Positions 25,522-33,305 are shown, numbered from the stretch's first letter. The stretch is 64,000 bases of DNA from Hadesarchaea archaeon (GCA_029259175.1 JAPDJH010000001.1:1-64000); one strand, 5' to 3'. The notes: a model not told the origin generated them from the letters alone. Numbers and translations are program-made.

Positions 25522-25716
25522 GTGAAGGAGTGGTGGTGGGAGAGACCGATTGGCTCCGACAGACTCCAAGACTTGGCCGTGAAAAAGACGCTCTTGATGC
25601 TCTGCCCGGAAGACCCGGCAGCGGGTGCCGAGGAGCTGGAACTCCAGCGGAGGAGCGCGCGGGAACTGGCATCGTTCATCATCCTGAAAATCCAGCAGCA
25701 GGACAATTCGTCCTGA
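25522..25716 (+). CDS. Very small hypothetical protein
   Basis: A 64-residue acidic protein from GTG 25522, three bases after the preceding stop and in the same direction. It has a Trp-Trp-Trp cluster near the N-terminus and an amphipathic C-terminal helix with a glutamine-rich end. It converges with the topoisomerase-like gene. It is supported mainly by operon position; function unknown. Confidence 0.45.
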   Translation: MKEWWWERPIGSDRLQDLAVKKTLLMLCPEDPAAGAEELELQRRSARELASFIILKIQQQDNSS

Positions 25717-25744
25717 CTTGCCGCTGATGATTTGCTCAAAAAAA

Positions 25745-26620
25745 TCACCACGCGAGCAGGCGGGAAAGCTTGGACTCGAACGAGTGCACGATTTCCGCCT
25801 CGCTCCACCCGGCCTCGAGCAGCTCCACCGCCTCGGCCTCGAGCCGCGCGGCGAGCCCGGCGAGAACCCCCTCGACCAAGCGCCGAGCCTGGAGCTTCCG
25901 CTCCCTGCGCTCCAGTACCTCGCGCGGCACCAGCCTGCGCAGCTCCCGCTCGAGTATCCGCCTCAGCAGGTCGGGCGGCATCGCCTCGATCTCCCAGCAC
26001 CGGTCGCCGTAGCGCCTGATGTACTCCTTGGCCCGGGAGTCGCGGCGGTTCACGGGAACCGAGGGTAGGCGGTACCGCTGGATCTGCTCCCAAGTGAGCG
26101 CTATGCGCCTTATAGGGATCCCAGTCTCGCGCTCGCTGACGCGGTCGATGAGCAGGCCCGAGGGGTCGAAGTCGCCGATGTAAAGCACGATCAGCTTCCC
26201 CCGCCGGCGCGCCCGCTCGAGCGCGTCGCGCAGGGCGCTTAGGGAGGGGAAGCCGTGCAGCAGGACTATGGAGGCCCCGAACCGCATGGCGATGTCGCGG
26301 ATGATTCCGATGAAATCTTTCTCGCACCAGATCTCGATCCCGGTGGGCTCGGGCGGCTCGATGACTATCCGCGTGCGGTCCACGATGCGGGCGTGCAGCC
26401 ATGGGTGGAGCCTGCGGAGCTTGCCCACTCGGTATACAACTTTTTTATAAAACCGGTGCCCGGCCTCGTACGAGAACTTAGAGATAAGGATGTAGTAAAT
26501 GTGACGCACGGTGAACACGACCAGCTCGATCGCGATGGCCAGAATGCGTTCTTCAAGCAGGCGGGAGCCCCTGCCCTTTGTCCCCACCCAGGCACACCAC
26601 GACTTGCTGTTCCTCCGCAA
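25745..26620 (-). CDS. Stand-alone topoisomerase VI-A / Spo11-like protein
   Basis: A 291-residue protein with features of the DNA-cleaving A subunit of topoisomerase VI and of Spo11. The N-terminal region contains FTVRHIYYILIS, matching the winged-helix R-x-x-Y-Y motif whose tyrosine (Tyr42 or Tyr43 here) attacks DNA. A Toprim domain follows: Glu100 in IEIWCEKD and Asp150/Asp152 in YIGDFDPSG, then IALTWEQIQRYRLP, which also matches topoVI-A. The protein is shorter than a normal topoVI-A (about 360 residues) and ends in a charged helical tail (about 230-291) instead. No TopVIB-like ATPase is nearby. The start is TTG 26620 behind two small genes in one operon. It may make protein-linked DNA breaks for element replication or transfer, or act in defence; this is inference. 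Confidence 0.72.
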   Translation of the reverse strand: MRRNSKSWCAWVGTKGRGSRLLEERILAIAIELVVFTVRHIYYILISKFSYEAGHRFYKKVVYRVGKLRRLHPWLHARIVDRTRIVIEPPEPTGIEIWCEKDFIGIIRDIAMRFGASIVLLHGFPSLSALRDALERARRRGKLIVLYIGDFDPSGLLIDRVSERETGIPIRRIALTWEQIQRYRLPSVPVNRRDSRAKEYIRRYGDRCWEIEAMPPDLLRRILERELRRLVPREVLERRERKLQARRLVEGVLAGLAARLEAEAVELLEAGWSEAEIVHSFESKLSRLLAW

Positions 26621-26637
26621 ATGCTTTCGATTTTTGT

Positions 26638-27060
26638 TCAGGGCGCATCACCTCCGAGCGACAAGTGCATACCCGCTTTGCCGTTCTTTGAGAGCAGATC
26701 ATCGATCCTCAAGCCCGTTCTTTCTGACGAACCTTCACGAATCGGGACCCAAAAGTAGAGCTCGATAACTATTTCATCGCCACAGGTTTCTCTCACGACG
26801 CCGACGATTTCCGCCCGGAGGGAACAACGATCCCATCCGGACTCCGAAAAGTGTACTTGGTTTGAGGACTCTATGCTCGTGAGTGGAAGATAAGCAGCCT
26901 TACCATGTCCGTGACACAAACGGGGGCGAGTAGCGGACTCGTGGTTCCCAAGTATCCGCCCTTCCGACTCGGTCGCACGCTCACCCCGTGTTCCATGTTC
27001 TTTCCCCGCCTTCCAACGGAATGGTATCCGCCCTGCTCGCTCATTTTTCCAGAAGTTCAT
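26638..27060 (-). CDS. Hypothetical protein upstream of the topoVI-A-like gene
   Basis: A 140-residue protein. ATG 27060 is chosen because GGGAGGG lies six bases upstream; a longer frame exists to 27090. The N-terminal half is basic and rich in His, Gly and Arg. The C-terminal half contains two hydrophobic strands (LRAEIVGVV, IVIELYFWV) and could be an OB-fold or similar small domain. It overlaps the upstream gene by 20 bases and lies 17 bases before the topoVI-A-like gene, so all three should be one operon. The family is unknown. Confidence 0.55.
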   Translation of the reverse strand: MNFWKNERAGRIPFRWKAGKEHGTRGERATESEGRILGNHESATRPRLCHGHGKAAYLPLTSIESSNQVHFSESGWDRCSLRAEIVGVVRETCGDEIVIELYFWVPIREGSSERTGLRIDDLLSKNGKAGMHLSLGGDAP

Positions 27061-27346
27061 TAGAATCCCTCCCAGCGTTTTGTTTTTCATGCTCGGGACG
27101 AACTGGGCTGAAAACCAAGCCAGCGCTTCGGACAGAATGAACCAAGAAAACTTGCGTTTCTCCAGCAGTCGAATTCATCTGTGTTTCGAGGTTGAAAACC
27201 CGAAGCCAGACACGAACCATTCCCACGAACTCATCTGCGGGCACTTCATCGGCTTCGGAAAGAATGAGGTTGCGGAGAATGGGGTAGCCTGGAAGCTCGG
27301 AGCGCGTGAAGCGCTTCAGCGCCCGCAGGTCGACTTTTCTCTCCAT
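27041..27346 (-). CDS. Hypothetical protein, first gene of the topoVI-A-like operon
   Basis: A 101-residue protein starting at ATG 27346. It begins with a basic helix (RKVDLRALKRFTRSEL), then an acidic helix (EADEVPADEFVGMVRVWLRVF) and a short beta region. A TATA-like AAATATTT lies about 25 bases upstream in the spacer shared with the divergent RHH gene, so the transcript is probably leaderless. No family was recognised. It could be a small DNA-binding accessory of the topoVI-A-like enzyme. Confidence 0.6.
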   Translation of the reverse strand: MERKVDLRALKRFTRSELPGYPILRNLILSEADEVPADEFVGMVRVWLRVFNLETQMNSTAGETQVFLVHSVRSAGLVFSPVRPEHEKQNAGRDSNELLEK

Positions 27347-27383
27347 CGTTAACTATGTTGTTCATCAAATATTTATCCTTCCG

Positions 27384-27399
27384 TGTGACGATTGTCACA
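27384..27399. promoter_or_regulatory. Perfect palindromic operator over the RHH gene start
   Basis: TGTGACGATTGTCACA has perfect six-base arms (TGTGAC/GTCACA) around a four-base centre. It ends on the first base of the ATG of the ribbon-helix-helix gene at 27399 and sits about 38 bases before the divergent topoVI-A operon start. The position strongly suggests autoregulation and control of both operons. Confidence 0.7.
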
Positions 27400-27746
27400 T
27401 GATGGGGAAGGCACGCGGTCCGAGGATTTGGGCCAGGCTGAACCAAAGGGAGCTGAAGATGCTCGACAAGATCAGGAGAGAGCTAGGATACTCTAGCACT
27501 GGGGAGACGCTCAGGTTCTTGATAAAGCACTACTGGTCGTCTTACGAAAGGCGCGAGCGGAGGATAGTCGCGGCGCTGAGACGCGTCCTGCCGAGGCTGA
27601 AGTCAAAGCAGCCGCCCCTTGAGGAGATAGCGTTCAGGGTGAGGGCCACACCCGAGGAGATCCGAAACTTATGCTTCAAGTACAGGATAGCGATCCCGTG
27701 GCTTGGCATCCCGCTCCCAGAGGAGAAATACCCGCTTCGCGAGTAG
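27399..27746 (+). CDS. Ribbon-helix-helix regulator with C-terminal helical domain
   Basis: A 115-residue protein. ATG 27399 (followed by a second ATG) is chosen because the upstream frame extension crosses the divergent promoter. Residues 5-45 form an RHH domain: strand RIWARLNQREL, helix KMLDKIRRELG, helix TGETLRFLIKHYWSSYE. The C-terminal part (about 70-105), EEIAFRVRATPEEIRNLCFKYRI, looks like a helix-turn-helix, which is unusual for so short a protein. It is divergent from the topoVI-A-like operon with a palindrome overlapping its own start, and tail-to-tail with the integrase gene. Confidence 0.75.
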   Translation: MMGKARGPRIWARLNQRELKMLDKIRRELGYSSTGETLRFLIKHYWSSYERRERRIVAALRRVLPRLKSKQPPLEEIAFRVRATPEEIRNLCFKYRIAIPWLGIPLPEEKYPLRE

Positions 27747-27747
27747 G

Positions 27748-29070
27748 TCAGGATCGCTCGAGCACGACCTTCCCGTTGGGCAGGTTGGTGACGGGGTTCC
27801 AGCCCTCCTCGATGAGGCGCTCGGCCTCCTCGGGCGGGACGACGCGCCTCTGGATCGCGCTGCGCACAGTAGACGTGAGCCGCTCGCGCACGAGTTCCTG
27901 AAACTCGTCATCGCTCAGCTCCGCCAGCCTCATGTCGGCAATCTCCTCGGGCTTGAAGCCAGCGGCGAGCAGAAGCTGACGCCTGAACTCGATGCGCACG
28001 TTCTCGCGACTTGCGGTGCCGGTGGTCTGCAGGAACTCTTGGGCGCGCTTGTAGGCCTCGCGCATATCCTCGACGACCTCCTGAGGCAGCTGGTACTTGT
28101 TCGTCGTGTACCTGGACTCGATATCCCCCTTGTGGCCCATCCAGAACTCCCGGTAGTCGCGGATCAGCAGCCCGCGCCCCTCGGCCATCATAAGCCACGT
28201 GTCGAAGTAGCTCCGCAGCACGTACGGACGCCAGTTGAACCCCGCCTTCCTGATCGCCCTGCGGATGCAGCTGGTTATCTTGGGGGTGGTAACGAAGCGC
28301 GATCGGAGCCCCTTGAACTTCGAAGTTATGACGGGGGAGTCGGGCCCGAGCTTCTCCCCCTCCCTCAGTCTGCGGTTTAGGTACTCCTCGACATACCTGC
28401 ACCCTTCCTCGCTAAGGAACGTGAAGTACTGGTGCTCGGTTTTGCTCACCTCCTCGCGTACGATCACCATCGCCGGAACCCTAGTGAACCTCACGGTTCG
28501 CTTGCCGAGCTTGAGTTCGGGCAGGTCTTTTATCCTGAGCCCGTCGCTGCCCTCGTAGTCCCCCAACGTCTCCGGGCGCAGGCCAGCGTGGGCCATCAGC
28601 GCGCACGCAGCGCGAACCCGCTCGTCGCCCGCCAAGAAGATGCGTCTAAGCTCGTCTTGGTTCGGGACGCGTTCCTCGCGGAGTGTCGGGGTGCTGTCCG
28701 CCCTCTTTATCTTGACCTTGAACCTGACCTCCCGGTCGTTGTAGTCGAGCCAGGACTTGATGGCCTTCAGCACGGACTTGATGTAGCTCCCCGCTTTGCC
28801 GGAACGCTCGGCCTCCGACACGAAGTCCATCACGAGATCTCGAATTCGTTTGTCTGGCATCCGGGCAAGGCGCTTTGGACTCAGGCCACGCTTTGCGCAA
28901 AACCAGCCGAGTCTGCGGAGGTACACATCCGCCGTAACCGGTGAGCCACGTGCGGTATTTTCATACCACCTCCGCAAGTCTGGCTCGTCAAGCAAATGGA
29001 TATATTTTGCTCTCCGCTCGGCTGCTTGCCGTCCTGCCTTTATCATTTTTCTCGTTTCTCCAGCGACCAT
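27748..29070 (-). CDS. Tyrosine recombinase / integrase
   Basis: An archaeal-type tyrosine recombinase of about 440 residues (446 if the TTG at 29088 is used). The catalytic set is visible: Arg171 in AHAGLRPET, Lys216 in SKTEHQ, Arg292 in PYVLRSYF (the first His of H-x-x-R replaced by Tyr), His319 in WMGHKGD and Tyr327 in SRYTT. An N-terminal SAM-like core-binding domain covers about 25-125, and a helical C-terminal extension follows the tyrosine (about 340-440). A TATAAA-like TTTAAATA at 29099-29106 (minus sense) favours ATG 29070. The gene lies 58 bases from the 3' end of tRNA-Met, a classic integration target, so it probably inserted the GC-rich block to its left. Confidence 0.9.
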   Translation of the reverse strand: MVAGETRKMIKAGRQAAERRAKYIHLLDEPDLRRWYENTARGSPVTADVYLRRLGWFCAKRGLSPKRLARMPDKRIRDLVMDFVSEAERSGKAGSYIKSVLKAIKSWLDYNDREVRFKVKIKRADSTPTLREERVPNQDELRRIFLAGDERVRAACALMAHAGLRPETLGDYEGSDGLRIKDLPELKLGKRTVRFTRVPAMVIVREEVSKTEHQYFTFLSEEGCRYVEEYLNRRLREGEKLGPDSPVITSKFKGLRSRFVTTPKITSCIRRAIRKAGFNWRPYVLRSYFDTWLMMAEGRGLLIRDYREFWMGHKGDIESRYTTNKYQLPQEVVEDMREAYKRAQEFLQTTGTASRENVRIEFRRQLLLAAGFKPEEIADMRLAELSDDEFQELVRERLTSTVRSAIQRRVVPPEEAERLIEEGWNPVTNLPNGKVVLERS

Positions 29071-29127
29071 CTGCACTCTGAAAAACAATCGGCTCCGTTC
29101 TATTTAAAGGTTCCGTACCCTAAAGTG

Positions 29128-29205
29128 TGGTGGGCCCGGAGGGATTCGAACCCTCGACCATCCGGTTATGAGCCGGACGCTCTGACCTGGCTGAGCTACG
29201 GGCCC
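29128..29205 (-). tRNA. tRNA-Met (CAT)
   Basis: A complete cloverleaf on the minus strand: acceptor stem GGGCCCG/CGGGCCC, anticodon stem CCGGC/GCCGG-type with loop CTCATAA giving anticodon CAT, T-arm GAGGG-TTCGAAT-CCCTC, discriminator A (29131) and an encoded CCA (29128-29130). No intron. It reads as elongator Met, but a CAT anticodon could also be Ile2 (lysidine/agmatidine type). The 3' end faces the integrase. Confidence 0.93.
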
Positions 29206-29292
29206 GCTTCTACTCAGCATCCCTCCTTTTTTCTTTTATCAAACACACCATTAAAAACAAGACCATCGATTAGATTTGGTGAGTGCTTGCCG

Positions 29293-30267
29293 GTGCGGAT
29301 CCTCGCTCACGGGGACACTGATGGTGTGTGCGCAGCAGCTATTGCGAAATCCCAGTTCCCGGACGCCGACGTGTGGTTCACCCGCCCCGTGCGCCTGCTC
29401 CGCTACCTCCAAGAAATAGAGCCCGGCACCACCGTGATGATATTCGACATCGCGATCAACGAAACGGAAAAGGACGAGATCTTCGCCCGGATGCGCGAGC
29501 TAGCCCGCGCCGACGAAGTCATCTACGTGGACCACCACCCCTTGCCCGCCGACACGCTCAAAAAGGATATCCCAGCCACCCAGCTCGCCCACGAGGTTGG
29601 AATCAGCTCCTCGGAGCTCACCTTCAGGCTGCTCATCCAGGACCCGCGATCCGATCTCGACCGCGTGGCTCTGTGGGGCGCTATCGCCGACTACTGCGAG
29701 CAGACCGATTTCGTCCAAGAAAAGCTCAACAAGTATGACCGCCGCACCATCTACATGGAGGCCGGACTGCTGAGCCAGGCCCTGGGAGAGGCCAGAGGGG
29801 ACTACGACTACAAGCGCCAGGTGGTCGAGGCGCTAGCCCGCGGAATCCCACCCAGCGACATCCCGGAGCTGCCCGAACGGGCGCTCAGGGCCACCAAACG
29901 CGAGTGGGGCGTGTACGAGTACGTGAAAAACCACGTGGTGCTGGAGGGGAACATCGCAGTGATCTACAACCTCCCCCACGGCAGTCTCGGAAAAGCCGCC
30001 CTCTACGCAATGGGCATCACCGGGGCCGCCGTCGGGATGTGCACCCGGCAGGAAAACGACGAGGTGGACATCAGCATGCGGAAGCGCGCCAACGCCAAAG
30101 TCGATCTGAACATCCTCCTGCGCCGGATCACCGCACGGCTCGGCGGATCCGGCGGCGGACACGAGGGTGCGGCCGGTGCCACCATTCCGGCTCACATGCT
30201 GGACACGTTTCTGGAGATCGTGAAGCGCGAGGTCGCCCCCATCTCGCGCCTCAGCCCAACAGCTTGA
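29293..30267 (+). CDS. DHH-family phosphoesterase / RecJ-like nuclease
   Basis: A 324-residue DHH-DHHA1 protein. N-terminal motif I is AHGDTDGVCAAA (residues 4-15), followed by MIFDIAIN (motif II) and the signature VDHHPLP near residue 75. The C-terminal DHHA1 motif is GGSGGGHEGAAGA near residue 290. These are the metal and substrate sites of archaeal RecJ/GAN-like single-strand nucleases, oligoribonucleases and related phosphodiesterases. GTG 29293 lies eight bases after GGTGAG; the longer open frame reads through tRNA-Met and is rejected. Its 3' end overlaps the convergent gene by 17 bases. Association with replication GINS or oligonucleotide turnover is plausible. Confidence 0.88.
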   Translation: MRILAHGDTDGVCAAAIAKSQFPDADVWFTRPVRLLRYLQEIEPGTTVMIFDIAINETEKDEIFARMRELARADEVIYVDHHPLPADTLKKDIPATQLAHEVGISSSELTFRLLIQDPRSDLDRVALWGAIADYCEQTDFVQEKLNKYDRRTIYMEAGLLSQALGEARGDYDYKRQVVEALARGIPPSDIPELPERALRATKREWGVYEYVKNHVVLEGNIAVIYNLPHGSLGKAALYAMGITGAAVGMCTRQENDEVDISMRKRANAKVDLNILLRRITARLGGSGGGHEGAAGATIPAHMLDTFLEIVKREVAPISRLSPTA

Positions 30268-31300
30268 TCTTTCTGCCGCGCTTGAGCTTAAGGGCCTTCC
30301 GGTACACGACCCAATCGGTCACTATGTCCTGCACTGCGAGCCCCGTTGAGTCGAACACGGTGATCTCGTCCTCGCTCTCCCGCCCGGGCTTCTTGCCAGC
30401 CACTATCTCCCCCAGATCGCCGTAGATGTCGGCCCTCGCGATCAGACCCAGTGAGAGCGGCACGTTTACTTCCCCGCTGTGGATTGCCTGCTGGATGTCG
30501 TCCACGACCACCTTGGCCCTCAGCAAAATCTGCGGGTCGAGCTCCTGCTTCCCGGGTGCATCGGCTCCTATGGCGTTTATGTGAGTGCCCTCCGAGATCC
30601 AGTCGCTCATGACCACGGGCTTGGTGGAGGGGGTCGTGGTCACCACGATATCGGCTTCGCGCACGGCTCGCTCGGTAGAAGCCACAACTCTGAACTCAGC
30701 ATCCACGCGCCTGCTCATTTCAGCAACGAAGCGCTTGGCACTGCTACGCGAGATGTCGTTCGCCCTCACCTCCCGGATGGGGAAGAGCTCCTTGAGTCCC
30801 AAGAGCTGGGTGCGGGCCTGCGCCCCCGTTCCCACCATCGCAACTATCTCAGAATCTTTTCTTGCCAAGTACTTCGCCGCAACAGCTCCAGCCGCCCCCG
30901 TCCGGACGTTGGTGATAAACGTGCCGTCCATAATGGCGATGGGGGCACCAGTGCGCGGGTCGAGCAGAACGATCACGGCCATCACCGTGGGCAGCCCGTG
31001 GCGTTCCGGATTTTTGGGATGCACGTTCACGATTTTCACGCCAGCGGCATCAAGGCTCTCCACGTAGGCCGGCATGACACGAAAGTCCCCGTGATAGCGG
31101 CGCAGAAAAACATAGGACTTGGGCGGCATCTGGACCTTGCCGAGCCCCTTGGCACGGAAAGCCTCCTCCACGGCATCGATGGCCTCGCGCATGGTGAGAA
31201 GGCGCTCGATCTGCTTTCGGGAAAGGAGGAGCAATCGAACCCCCAATTCTCTATCAGCGGGTAGTGGCTTCAACTTTTCGGTAAGGCGGTGCCAGAGCAC
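30251..31300 (-). CDS. Ornithine cyclodeaminase / mu-crystallin family dehydrogenase
   Basis: A 349-residue member of the OCD/mu-crystallin family, which includes archaeal alanine dehydrogenase. Visible motifs are the substrate-binding KIVNVHPKNP and the following Leu-Pro-Thr, ATMD-like IAIMDGTFITNVRTGA, the Rossmann glycine motif MVGTGAQA with a following Leu-Leu-Gly-Leu, and IGADAPGKQELD. The product either deaminates ornithine to proline or interconverts alanine and pyruvate with NAD(H); sequence reading cannot separate these. GTG 31300 is used; a start about 18 codons later is possible since family members usually begin just before LLLSRKQI. Confidence 0.85.
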   Translation of the reverse strand: MLWHRLTEKLKPLPADRELGVRLLLLSRKQIERLLTMREAIDAVEEAFRAKGLGKVQMPPKSYVFLRRYHGDFRVMPAYVESLDAAGVKIVNVHPKNPERHGLPTVMAVIVLLDPRTGAPIAIMDGTFITNVRTGAAGAVAAKYLARKDSEIVAMVGTGAQARTQLLGLKELFPIREVRANDISRSSAKRFVAEMSRRVDAEFRVVASTERAVREADIVVTTTPSTKPVVMSDWISEGTHINAIGADAPGKQELDPQILLRAKVVVDDIQQAIHSGEVNVPLSLGLIARADIYGDLGEIVAGKKPGRESEDEITVFDSTGLAVQDIVTDWVVYRKALKLKRGRKIKLLG

Positions 31301-31417
31301 GCGGACTACGAACCTTCGGAGTACAAACTGACTGAAGAGAGCAACACAAACTGCTCGCGGGCACTAGCACCCGTCTGTTCAGTTTTCAGAAAACAAGTTG
31401 GAAAAAGTATAAATAAA

Positions 31418-31438
31418 AATTCTTACAAAGTAAGAATT
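31418..31438. promoter_or_regulatory. Palindromic operator of the vapBC-like operon
   Basis: Nine-base arms AATTCTTAC and GTAAGAATT, perfectly complementary around an AAA centre, directly follow a TATA box (AGTATAAATAAA, 31406-31417) and end seven bases before the antitoxin ATG. This is a typical autoregulatory operator for an AbrB-type antitoxin. Confidence 0.75.
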
Positions 31439-31445
31439 GAAATTC

Positions 31446-31709
31446 ATGAGATTTAAGAGAACAATCGGGCCCAAAGGACAGATCGTGGTACCCAAGGACG
31501 TGAGAGAGTATCTGGGACTAAAGCCGGGAACAAGGGTGACCTTCGAAGTTAGGGAAAGGGAACTCGTGATCAGGCCCGAGGCGGATCCAGAAAAGTCCGT
31601 AGAAGAGTTCTGCTCGGTGATCCCAAAAAAACTCAAAAAACCCATAAACATAAAGAAGATCATCGAGGAAGAACTGGAAGAGAGGTTTGGAAGACTTGGT
31701 GTACGTTGA
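31446..31709 (+). CDS. AbrB/MazE-type antitoxin (VapB-like)
   Basis: An 87-residue protein with an N-terminal swapped-hairpin AbrB domain: RTIGPKGQIVVPKDVREYLGLKPGTRVTFEV, then ELVIRPE. The C-terminal tail (about 55-87) is a charged helix that should occupy the toxin. ATG 31446 is preferred over an in-frame TTG nine bases earlier. The next gene, a PIN toxin, begins within its last codons, which is standard for vapBC. Confidence 0.85.
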   Translation: MRFKRTIGPKGQIVVPKDVREYLGLKPGTRVTFEVRERELVIRPEADPEKSVEEFCSVIPKKLKKPINIKKIIEEELEERFGRLGVR

Positions 31710-32106
31710 TTCTAACGTGTTCATCTACGCCGCAATTTACGATACCGAGAAGGGAAGGGTTGCAAAGAGGATTCTAACAGAAATCGCCAAGGGGAAGCTG
31801 GACGCTCGCACCGCTTCGCTGACTTGGGACGAAATCGTGTGGGTCATATGGAGAGTGGGCGGAGCAGCGGCGGCGAGAGCAGAGGGAGAAAAATTTCTGC
31901 GTTTGCCGAATCTTAAACTGCTTCCCGTGAACGGGGTGCTGGATACCGCCCAGAGAGTCATTGAAAAGTACGGGCTCTCCCCCCGCGATGCCATTCACGT
32001 GGCCTGCGCGCTCAAAAACCGGATTTTTGAGATAATCAGCGACGACAGGGAACTGGACAAAGTAAAAGAGATCAGGCGCATCCCCCTCCACAAAGCGGTC
32101 GAATAG
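31687..32106 (+). CDS. PIN-domain toxin (VapC-like RNase)
   Basis: A PIN-domain ribonuclease of up to 139 residues. The acidic metal ligands are seen in VYVDSNVFIYA (Asp8), TWDEIVW (Glu in the second motif), SPRDAIHVA (Asp) and the C-terminal ISDDRELD. TTG 31687 gives a 23-base overlap with the antitoxin gene; TTG 31696 or GTG 31699 would give better spacing from GAGAGG. VapC-type toxins cleave tRNA or rRNA when the antitoxin is lost. Confidence 0.87.
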   Translation: MEDLVYVDSNVFIYAAIYDTEKGRVAKRILTEIAKGKLDARTASLTWDEIVWVIWRVGGAAAARAEGEKFLRLPNLKLLPVNGVLDTAQRVIEKYGLSPRDAIHVACALKNRIFEIISDDRELDKVKEIRRIPLHKAVE

Positions 32107-32372
32107 ATCGAGATTGGAATGCAAGCTTCGCGCCAAAACCACAATGACCCTGCGCTGACACGTCCTCAAAGACGAAGTCCGGCCGCTCGCGAATTCAAAC
32201 CAAAAAATCGGGGCACGGGTCTCCGAAAGCAAAACGCATTCCATGTGGGTTTCCCCTAATCTCCCGAACTACCGCTGCTATCAGAATGTTGGCATCCTCT
32301 TACCCAAACGAGAGGAAAGCACTTCAGAAAGCCTGGAAAGCCAAAAAATCAACACCAAGGCTGGGCAGAAAA

Positions 32373-32505
32373 TGGCGCCGGGGGGAGGACTCGAACCTCC
32401 GACCTCACGGTATCCGCACGGCCTCGCGTCAGCACACAGGGATTGAGGCTCGTTCTTCATCCGCCGCTTAACAGCCGTGCGCTCTACCTACTGAGCTACC
32501 CCGGC
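32373..32505 (-). tRNA. tRNA-Asn (GTT) with a 57-nt intron
   Basis: Minus-strand tRNA with acceptor stem GCCGGGG/CCCCGGC, D-arm GCTC-AGTAGGTA-GAGC, anticodon stem CACGG/CCGTG with loop CTGTTAA (anticodon GTT), variable loop AGGTC, T-arm GGAGG-TTCGAGT-CCTCC, discriminator G and encoded CCA (32373-32375). The loop is interrupted after position 37 by 57 bases (32412-32468), the canonical archaeal site cut by the splicing endonuclease. The intron holds a decoy CCGTG just before the true stem strand. Confidence 0.9.
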
Positions 32506-32540
32506 ACCATCTGGATATAAGAGGCTCCCACAATAAAAAC

Positions 32541-33305
32541 TCAACCTAGTCCCCTGAGCCTCGCGGGCCGCAGCATCAAATCGAGCGAGCTCCGCAGGTT
32601 TTCCGAGTTGTCAAAACGCCTCACTATCCGCTCGAGCTCCGACTGCGGTCTCCCAGAGAGCCTCGAAGCCTCCCTCACCAGCAGGGGCACGGCGCGCACC
32701 AAGTTGTCCACTATGGTGATGTGTGCGGCCCGGGCCGTGCGGGAGAGAGGATTCAAATCCACCGCAATCACAAACTTCCTCAGCCTCCTGAGTGCCTCTG
32801 TCCGATCGCCGTCCTCGAGCGGCACGAAGACCACATCCGCGGCCTCAATTCCGCGCTTGTCGACCCATCTCCGATTGCTGTGGATCTCAGGTATCCTGAC
32901 CGCGTAGCGCGGGTCTACTCCCAAAACCCTCCGGGCCCCGTGGTGCACGAGCCAACGCGCGATTCTGCGGGCACGCGCGTCCGAAGCATGGAAGAGATTT
33001 ACCTCCAGCTCCGCCCCCACCACCCGCGCCAGCCTCACTAGCTCCCGCGGAGCCAGCGCTGCGGCATTCCCGTTCACCGAAATCACCGGGCGTGAAGCCG
33101 CGAGCATCGCTGCCGCTGCCACACGGATGGCCCTCCTCGCCCACCTCGTCGTGCGCTCCCCCAGCAAGTAGTCAAACGCCTCGCCGCGCCCATGGGCCGC
33201 CAGCCCCTCCGGCACCACGAGCCCACGCCTGAAGCCTTCCACCAGCCGCTCGCGAATCCGCAGGGACTCGGCTCGCGGGTGTTTGGCCGACACGTGGCTC
33301 ATCAC
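32541..33305 (-). CDS. 4-phosphopantoate--beta-alanine ligase
   Basis: A 254-residue archaeal phosphopantothenate synthetase (COG1701). It joins 4-phosphopantoate to beta-alanine with ATP in archaeal coenzyme A synthesis. Characteristic strings are the N-terminal HPRAESLRIRERLVEGF, GLVVPEGLAAHGRGEAFDYLLGE, PVISVNGNAAALAP, LEVNLFHAS, and LEDGDRTEALR later on. The length matches the family. It is divergent from the membrane-protein/EF-1A operon, with 67 bases between starts. The extra start codon (Met-Met) leaves the exact first residue open. Confidence 0.9.
   Translation of the reverse strand: MMSHVSAKHPRAESLRIRERLVEGFRRGLVVPEGLAAHGRGEAFDYLLGERTTRWARRAIRVAAAAMLAASRPVISVNGNAAALAPRELVRLARVVGAELEVNLFHASDARARRIARWLVHHGARRVLGVDPRYAVRIPEIHSNRRWVDKRGIEAADVVFVPLEDGDRTEALRRLRKFVIAVDLNPLSRTARAAHITIVDNLVRAVPLLVREASRLSGRPQSELERIVRRFDNSENLRSSLDLMLRPARLRGLG

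Noticed and set aside
25182-26402. A 406-residue open frame on the minus strand
   Set aside because: It overlaps the topoVI-A-like gene in another frame, is dominated by Ala/Arg/Gly/Pro at its N-terminus, and arises from high GC content.
29128-29205. A second tRNA-Met 3' fragment elsewhere as the far att site
   Set aside because: I looked through the left part for GGGCCCGGAGGG-like copies and found no convincing one; the resemblance near 25214 is too short.
28996-29292. N-terminal extension of the DHH phosphoesterase
   Set aside because: It would read through the complete tRNA-Met; the DHH motif I begins just after GTG 29293, which has its own ribosome binding site.
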